A stretch of DNA of 64,000 nt from NCBI RefSeq assembly GCF_041320275.1, contig NZ_CP162023.1:3348001-3412000 (forward strand). The letters run 5' to 3'. The notes beneath the pieces are model-generated. The model did no database searches, was not told the origin of the DNA, and saw nothing but the letters and a program-made list of their open reading frames with translations. Each line of letters starts with the position of its first letter. The first letter of the stretch is position 1. This document shows positions 59,707-64,000 of this stretch, in pieces. The DNA is from Mumia sp. Pv4-285 (GTDB lineage Bacteria > Actinomycetota > Actinomycetes > Propionibacteriales > Nocardioidaceae). Both the position numbers and the translations under genes were made by a program.

Positions 59707-62232
59707 ATGGCCAACGTCCCTACCCAGGCCAAGGTCGTCGTCATCGGCGCCGGCATCGTCGGCAACAGCCTCGTGCACCACCTGGCGCGGCTCGGCTGGC
59801 GCGACATCGTGCAGCTCGACAAGGGCCCGCTCCCGAACCCCGGGGGGTCCACAGGGCACGCCTCGAACTTCATCTTCCCCGTGGACCACTCCCGCGAGAT
59901 CACCGATCTGACGCTGGACTCGGTCCGTCAGTACAAGGAGATGGGTGTCTTCACGGAGTCCGGCGGCTTCGAGCTGGCACGCACCGAGGAGCGCATGGAG
60001 GAGCTTCGCCGCCGGATGTCCAGCGCGAAGGCCTGGGGCATCGACGCCGAGCTTGTCGACCCGGCGTTCGTGAAGGAGAAGGTGCCCTTCATCGAGACCG
60101 ACCAGTTCATCGGCGCGTTCTGGACGCCCAGCGTCGGCGTGGTCGACTCGCTGCGGGCCGGCACCATCATGCGCGAGTCGGCGCTCGAGGCCGGGGCGCT
60201 GACCGTGGTCGCAGGCGTCGAGGTGACCGGGCTCGACGTCGAGGACGGCCGCATCCGCCGGGTGCGCACCACCGACGGCGACATCGAGGCCGAGCACGTC
60301 GTGATCGCCTGCGGCGTGTGGAGCCCCAGGATCGGCGCGATGGCCGGGGTCTCGATCCCGCTCACCCCCGCCGTGCACCAGATGATCAGCGTGGGGCCGT
60401 GCCCCCAGCTGGCGGGATCCGAAGGCGAGATCAGCTTTCCGATCGTCCGCGACATGGACACCTTCTGCTACGAGCGTCAGCACGGTGCCGACATGGAGGT
60501 CGGCTCGTACGCCCACCGCGCGATCCTCTACGAGCCCGACGAGATCCCCTCGATCGAGCAGGCCAAGCTGTCACCCACCGAGATGCCCTTCACGTCGGAC
60601 GACTTCGACCCGCAGCTCGAGCAGGCGTACGAGCTCATGCCCGAGCTGCTCGGCGCCGAGGGTGCGGAGATGCGCTACGCCATCAACGGCCTGCTGTCGC
60701 TCACCTGCGACGGCAGCCCGATCCTCGGCGAGAGCCACGTCAAGGGGCTGTGGACCGCAGCAGCCGTCTGGATCAAGGAGGGCCCGGGCGTGGGCCGCGC
60801 CGTCGCCGAGTGGATGGTGAACGGCCACTCCGAGATCGACGTCAGCCACAGCGACATCGCCCGCTTCCACCCGCACCAGCTGCGACGCGAGCACACCAAA
60901 CTCCGCACGAGCGAGGCGTTCATCAAGACGTACGGCATCGTGCACCCCTCCGAGCAGTACGAGTCGGACCGCCCGCAGCGGCTCGCTCCGATGCACGACT
61001 CACAGCAGAAGCTCGGGGCGGTCTTCTTCGAGACCGGCGGCTGGGAGCGCCCGCACTGGTACGACACCAACGCCGCTCTCCTCGACGACTACGGCGACGC
61101 CGTGATGCCCCGCGACCACGAGTGGGACGCGCGCTGGTGGAGCCCCATCATCAACGCCGAGCACCTGCGGATGCGCGAGGCCGCGGGCGTGATCGACCTG
61201 ACGGCGTTCGAGGTCTTCGACATCGAGGGCCCCGGCGCGCTCGCCGCCGTCCAGGTGACCTGCGTCGCCCAGTGCGACGTGGCGGTCGGCAAGGTCGTCT
61301 ACACGCCCGTGCTCGACGCGGCCGGGGGTTTCAAGTCCGACCTCACCGTGATGCGGCTCGGCGACGAGCGCTTCCGTGTCGTCACCGGCGCTGCGCACGG
61401 GCCGGCCGACCGGCAGTGGTTCGCCGACCACGTCCCGGACGACGGCGCCACCACGCTCACGTCCCGGTCCGACGACACCTCCACGATCGGCCTGTGGGGC
61501 CCGCGGGCTCGCGACATCCTCTCCTCGCTGACCTCCGACGACGTCCGTGACAGCGGATTCGGGTTCCTCACGTGCCGTGAGGTCCAGGTGGCCGGGACGA
61601 CCGTGCTCGCCTCGCGGATCTCGTACGTGGGCGAGCTCGGCTGGGAGCTGTACGTCGCCGCGGACGAGGCCGCGGCCGTCTGGGACGCGCTGCTCGAGGC
61701 CGGGGGCCCGCACGGCGCCGTCCCGGTCGGCATCGGCGTGTACGGCACGACCGGCCGGATCGAGAAGGGCTACCGCGCGTTCGGGTTCGAGCTGGACGCC
61801 GAACGCAGCATCGTCGAGGCAGGGATGCAGCGCCCGAAGGTGAAGTCCGCCGAGTTCGTCGGGCGGGACGCGTACGTCGCACAGCGGGCTCGGCTGGAGT
61901 CCGGCGACGGTCCGGACACGGTGCTGTGCACGATGGTCGTCGACGACCACACGTCGTCGTCGGGGGTGAAGCGCTACATGCTCGGCGGCGAGCCGATCCT
62001 CACCCGTGACGGCGGCACGCTGACCGACGGCCACGGCCACCACCCGTACGTCACCACCGCGGGTTCCGCACCGTCGTTGGGCAAGCACCTGCTGCTCGCC
62101 TACCTTCCGCCGGAGCACGCGCGGATCGGCAACGAGCTCGCCGTCTCCTACATGGAGGAGCTGTATCCGGTGACGGTCCGGTCGGTGGACGCGACCGGAC
62201 TGTGGGACCCGGCGAACGAGAGGATCCGCTGA
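59707..62232 (+). CDS. FAD-dependent dimethylglycine (or sarcosine) dehydrogenase with GcvT domain
   Basis: 841 residues. The N-terminal FAD oxidoreductase domain (about 1-390) has KVVVIGAGIVGNSLVHHLARLG and a His in GGSTGHASNFIFP, at the position of covalent flavin attachment in dimethylglycine dehydrogenase. A linker (FAO_M-like) is followed by a C-terminal GcvT/aminomethyltransferase domain (about 430-840: LRMREAAGVIDLTAFEVFDIEGPGA, ISYVGELGWELYV, GVYGTTGRIEKGYRAFG). It would oxidise dimethylglycine and hand the methyl carbon to THF. The ATG at 59707 follows GGGAG; a GTG two codons upstream is possible. Confidence 0.88.
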   Translation: MANVPTQAKVVVIGAGIVGNSLVHHLARLGWRDIVQLDKGPLPNPGGSTGHASNFIFPVDHSREITDLTLDSVRQYKEMGVFTESGGFELARTEERMEELRRRMSSAKAWGIDAELVDPAFVKEKVPFIETDQFIGAFWTPSVGVVDSLRAGTIMRESALEAGALTVVAGVEVTGLDVEDGRIRRVRTTDGDIEAEHVVIACGVWSPRIGAMAGVSIPLTPAVHQMISVGPCPQLAGSEGEISFPIVRDMDTFCYERQHGADMEVGSYAHRAILYEPDEIPSIEQAKLSPTEMPFTSDDFDPQLEQAYELMPELLGAEGAEMRYAINGLLSLTCDGSPILGESHVKGLWTAAAVWIKEGPGVGRAVAEWMVNGHSEIDVSHSDIARFHPHQLRREHTKLRTSEAFIKTYGIVHPSEQYESDRPQRLAPMHDSQQKLGAVFFETGGWERPHWYDTNAALLDDYGDAVMPRDHEWDARWWSPIINAEHLRMREAAGVIDLTAFEVFDIEGPGALAAVQVTCVAQCDVAVGKVVYTPVLDAAGGFKSDLTVMRLGDERFRVVTGAAHGPADRQWFADHVPDDGATTLTSRSDDTSTIGLWGPRARDILSSLTSDDVRDSGFGFLTCREVQVAGTTVLASRISYVGELGWELYVAADEAAAVWDALLEAGGPHGAVPVGIGVYGTTGRIEKGYRAFGFELDAERSIVEAGMQRPKVKSAEFVGRDAYVAQRARLESGDGPDTVLCTMVVDDHTSSSGVKRYMLGGEPILTRDGGTLTDGHGHHPYVTTAGSAPSLGKHLLLAYLPPEHARIGNELAVSYMEELYPVTVRSVDATGLWDPANERIR

Positions 62233-62987
62233 TGGTCGACGTGCTCGTGTGCGTGAAGCGCGTCGTGGACTCCTCCAGCGAGGTGGTCCTGACCGAGGAC
62301 GCGCAGTCGGTCGACGGACGCTTCGCGGGGTTCACGATGAGTGCGCACGAGGAGTGTGCGGTCGAGCTCACCGTCCAGCTGACTGCGGACGCCGGGACTG
62401 CTCGCGTCATGACGCTCGGTGATGCCGACGCGGTCGAGCAGCTGCGCCACGCACTCGCCGTCGGCTGCTCCGACGCGACGCACGTGGTCGCGGACGCGAA
62501 CGCGTTCGGGCCGGCCGACGTCGCACGGGAGATCGCCGCCGTGGTGCACGACCACGACACGCAGCTGGTCCTGCTCGGCAACGACGCCGCAGACAGCGGT
62601 GACTTCCAGGTCGGCATCCGACTCGCCTACGAGCTCGGATGGCCCGTGGTCAACGGCGCCAGCACGGTCTCGGTCGCCGACGGGACGGTGACCGCGTCCG
62701 GCACGGGGCCCGACGGGCACGAGACGTACCGTGTCCCGCTCCCGGCGGTCGTCACGGTGCTCGAGGGTGGCATCGAGCCGCGGTACCCGACCGTGCCCGG
62801 CCGGATGAAGGCGAAGCGGGTCCCGATCGAGGAACGGCAGCCCACCACCGAGCCGACCGGTCCTTCCCGGGTCCGGCTGCTGCGTCCGCCGCCTGCGCCG
62901 TCGGTCGTCCAGGTCCTCGGTGAAGGTGCCGATGCGGCGCCGGCCGTGGTCGACGTGCTCGAGCAGCTGGGGGTGCTTTCCCGATGA
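62232..62987 (+). CDS. Electron transfer flavoprotein beta subunit
   Basis: 251 residues. EtfB features: VDVLVCVKRVVDSSSEVVL, HEECAVELTVQL, VMTLGDADAVEQLRHALAVGCSDATHVV and the AMP-binding region VLLGNDAADSGDFQVGIRLAYELGWPVV. The recognition loop is followed by RMKAKRVPIEERQP. The ATG overlaps the dehydrogenase stop (TGATG) and the stop overlaps etfA, so it is a dedicated electron acceptor for the dimethylglycine dehydrogenase. Confidence 0.9.
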   Translation: MVDVLVCVKRVVDSSSEVVLTEDAQSVDGRFAGFTMSAHEECAVELTVQLTADAGTARVMTLGDADAVEQLRHALAVGCSDATHVVADANAFGPADVAREIAAVVHDHDTQLVLLGNDAADSGDFQVGIRLAYELGWPVVNGASTVSVADGTVTASGTGPDGHETYRVPLPAVVTVLEGGIEPRYPTVPGRMKAKRVPIEERQPTTEPTGPSRVRLLRPPPAPSVVQVLGEGADAAPAVVDVLEQLGVLSR

Positions 62988-63964
62988 TCCTGGTGCTGGT
63001 GGAGACCTCGCTCGAGGGCGAGGCGACCGAGGTGTCCCTGGAGGCACTGACGCTCGCGCGCTCGCTCTCGACGGCGGGGAGCGACCGCCCGGTCGATGCC
63101 GTCGTCGTCGGTCAACCGCCTGACGAGCTGCTCGCGACGCTGGGATCGTACGGCGTCCGGCGGGTGCACGCGCTGACCGGAGAGGCATTCACGTCGTACG
63201 CCGCCGCCGCGTGGGCGTCGGGTCTGCTGTCCGTACGGCACGGGGCCGGCTCGGACACCGTGATGGCGGCAGGGACGCCGCGCGGAAACGAGGTGATGGC
63301 CCATGTGGCGGCGCGGGCAGGAGTGGCGATGGCTGCGAACGTGCTTCGGGTCGAAGGGCTGACGCCGTTCGTCGTCACCCGGCAGGTCGTCGGTGGCGCG
63401 GCGCTCGAGGAGATGCGGCTGGCGGACCGGCTCGCGGTGCTCACGGTCGCCGGGCACGCCGTCGAGCCGACTCCCGCCGCGGACCCTGGATCGGCCGAGC
63501 TGGTCGTCGAGACACCGGAGATCGCGGACGCCGACCTCGTGGCTCGCGTCGTGTCGACCGAGGCACCCGAGCCGGACCTGTCGGGCGACCTCACGTCGGC
63601 CCGGGTCGTCGTCGGAGCCGGCAGAGGCGCGGGGTCGGCCGACGGGTTTGCCGACCTGCTCGAGCTCACCGACCTGCTCGGTGCCTCGCTCGGCGTCTCA
63701 CGGGTCGTCACGTCGCTGGGCTGGCGCCCGCATCACGAGCAGGTCGGCCAGACGGGCTCACGCATCTCCCCCGACCTCTACGTCCCCTGCGGGATCAGCG
63801 GCGCCATCCAGCACTGGGCGGGGTGCTCGTCGGCCAAGGCGATCCTGGCGATCAACACCGACGCGGAGGCGCCGATGGTCACCCGGGCGACCTATGCCGT
63901 GATCGGCGACCTCCACGAGGTCGTACCCGCGATCAACGCCGAGATCCGCAGACGGCGCGGCTGA
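62984..63964 (+). CDS. Electron transfer flavoprotein alpha subunit
   Basis: 326 residues. The C-terminal FAD domain is unmistakable: VVVGAGRGAGSADGFADLLELTDLLGASLGVSR, then HHEQVGQTGSRISPDLYVPCGISGAIQHWAGCSSAKAILAINTD. The N-terminal domain (ILVLVETSLEGEATEVSLEALTLARSL) is shorter and more divergent than in housekeeping EtfA. It carries electrons on to ETF:quinone oxidoreductase. ATGA overlap with etfB. The last 36 bp of the window hold nothing recognisable. Confidence 0.9.
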   Translation: MILVLVETSLEGEATEVSLEALTLARSLSTAGSDRPVDAVVVGQPPDELLATLGSYGVRRVHALTGEAFTSYAAAAWASGLLSVRHGAGSDTVMAAGTPRGNEVMAHVAARAGVAMAANVLRVEGLTPFVVTRQVVGGAALEEMRLADRLAVLTVAGHAVEPTPAADPGSAELVVETPEIADADLVARVVSTEAPEPDLSGDLTSARVVVGAGRGAGSADGFADLLELTDLLGASLGVSRVVTSLGWRPHHEQVGQTGSRISPDLYVPCGISGAIQHWAGCSSAKAILAINTDAEAPMVTRATYAVIGDLHEVVPAINAEIRRRRG

Positions 63965-64000
63965 CCACGCCGTGCCGCCTGCGGCCAGTTGACCTCAGCG

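Overview
The window is chromosomal DNA from a high-GC Gram-positive bacterium, most likely an actinomycete of the Nocardioidaceae type (inference). The base composition is visibly very GC-rich, GTG starts and 4-bp ATGA/GTGA gene overlaps are common, and several genes look leaderless. It carries families typical of the group (DUF4383, DUF6766, DUF1048, sucrase/ferredoxin-like, PaaR-type operator) and an intergenic palindrome cluster built on GGTCGAGGCC. An O2-dependent phenylacetyl-CoA epoxidase and a Baeyer-Villiger-type monooxygenase point to an aerobe. I saw no rRNA, tRNA, CRISPR array, insertion sequence or prophage.

Layout. 0-7.4 kb: a tightly coupled catabolic operon (aldehyde dehydrogenase cut by the window edge, class III CoA-transferase, glutaryl-CoA-dehydrogenase-like flavoenzyme, ThDP enzyme, acyl-CoA ligase) facing a TetR regulator. 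7.6-10 kb: alpha/beta hydrolase plus flavin monooxygenase behind two palindromes. 10-14.5 kb: a GyrI-like protein, a Ser/Ile-repeat small protein, a metallo-hydrolase, and an ABC-2 exporter operon ending in its MerR regulator, with a MerR-type dyad at the operon start. 14.6-33 kb: housekeeping and accessory genes, including secreted GH3 and GH15 glycosidases, small membrane proteins, SDRs and a second ABC exporter. At 19.0-21.5 kb is a three-gene unit: an 86-residue acidic repeat peptide, a JmjC/cupin oxygenase and a sucrase/ferredoxin-like protein, with a perfect hairpin between the first two. 33-38.3 kb: TetR, PaaI thioesterase and paaABCDE behind a PaaR-like operator. 38.3-42.8 kb: branched-chain amino-acid dehydrogenase/Lrp pair, a two-component system and a cutinase.

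42.8-64 kb is one functional district for choline and glycine betaine breakdown. An ABC importer (ProV, a double-domain ProW, ProX) brings in betaine or choline. A GMC choline dehydrogenase and betaine aldehyde dehydrogenase make betaine. A non-pyrrolysine MttB-family methyltransferase, a corrinoid protein, a pterin methyltransferase, a RamA-like reactivating ATPase and a DUF1638 protein form a complete B12-dependent demethylation module. A FAD/GcvT dimethylglycine-dehydrogenase-like protein with its own EtfBA pair takes the next step. A MetF-like reductase and PurU would oxidise the released one-carbon units. This would be a B12 route to betaine demethylation in an aerobe, where a Rieske-type betaine monooxygenase is the usual answer.

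Two IclR regulators sit in the district. A perfect 11-bp palindrome lies between iclR1 and mttB. A second motif, GTTGC-N7-GCAAC, recurs upstream of the MetF-like gene, the betaine aldehyde dehydrogenase and the dimethylglycine dehydrogenase, and in degenerate form at iclR2/purU. This suggests a single regulon covering one-carbon release and capture.
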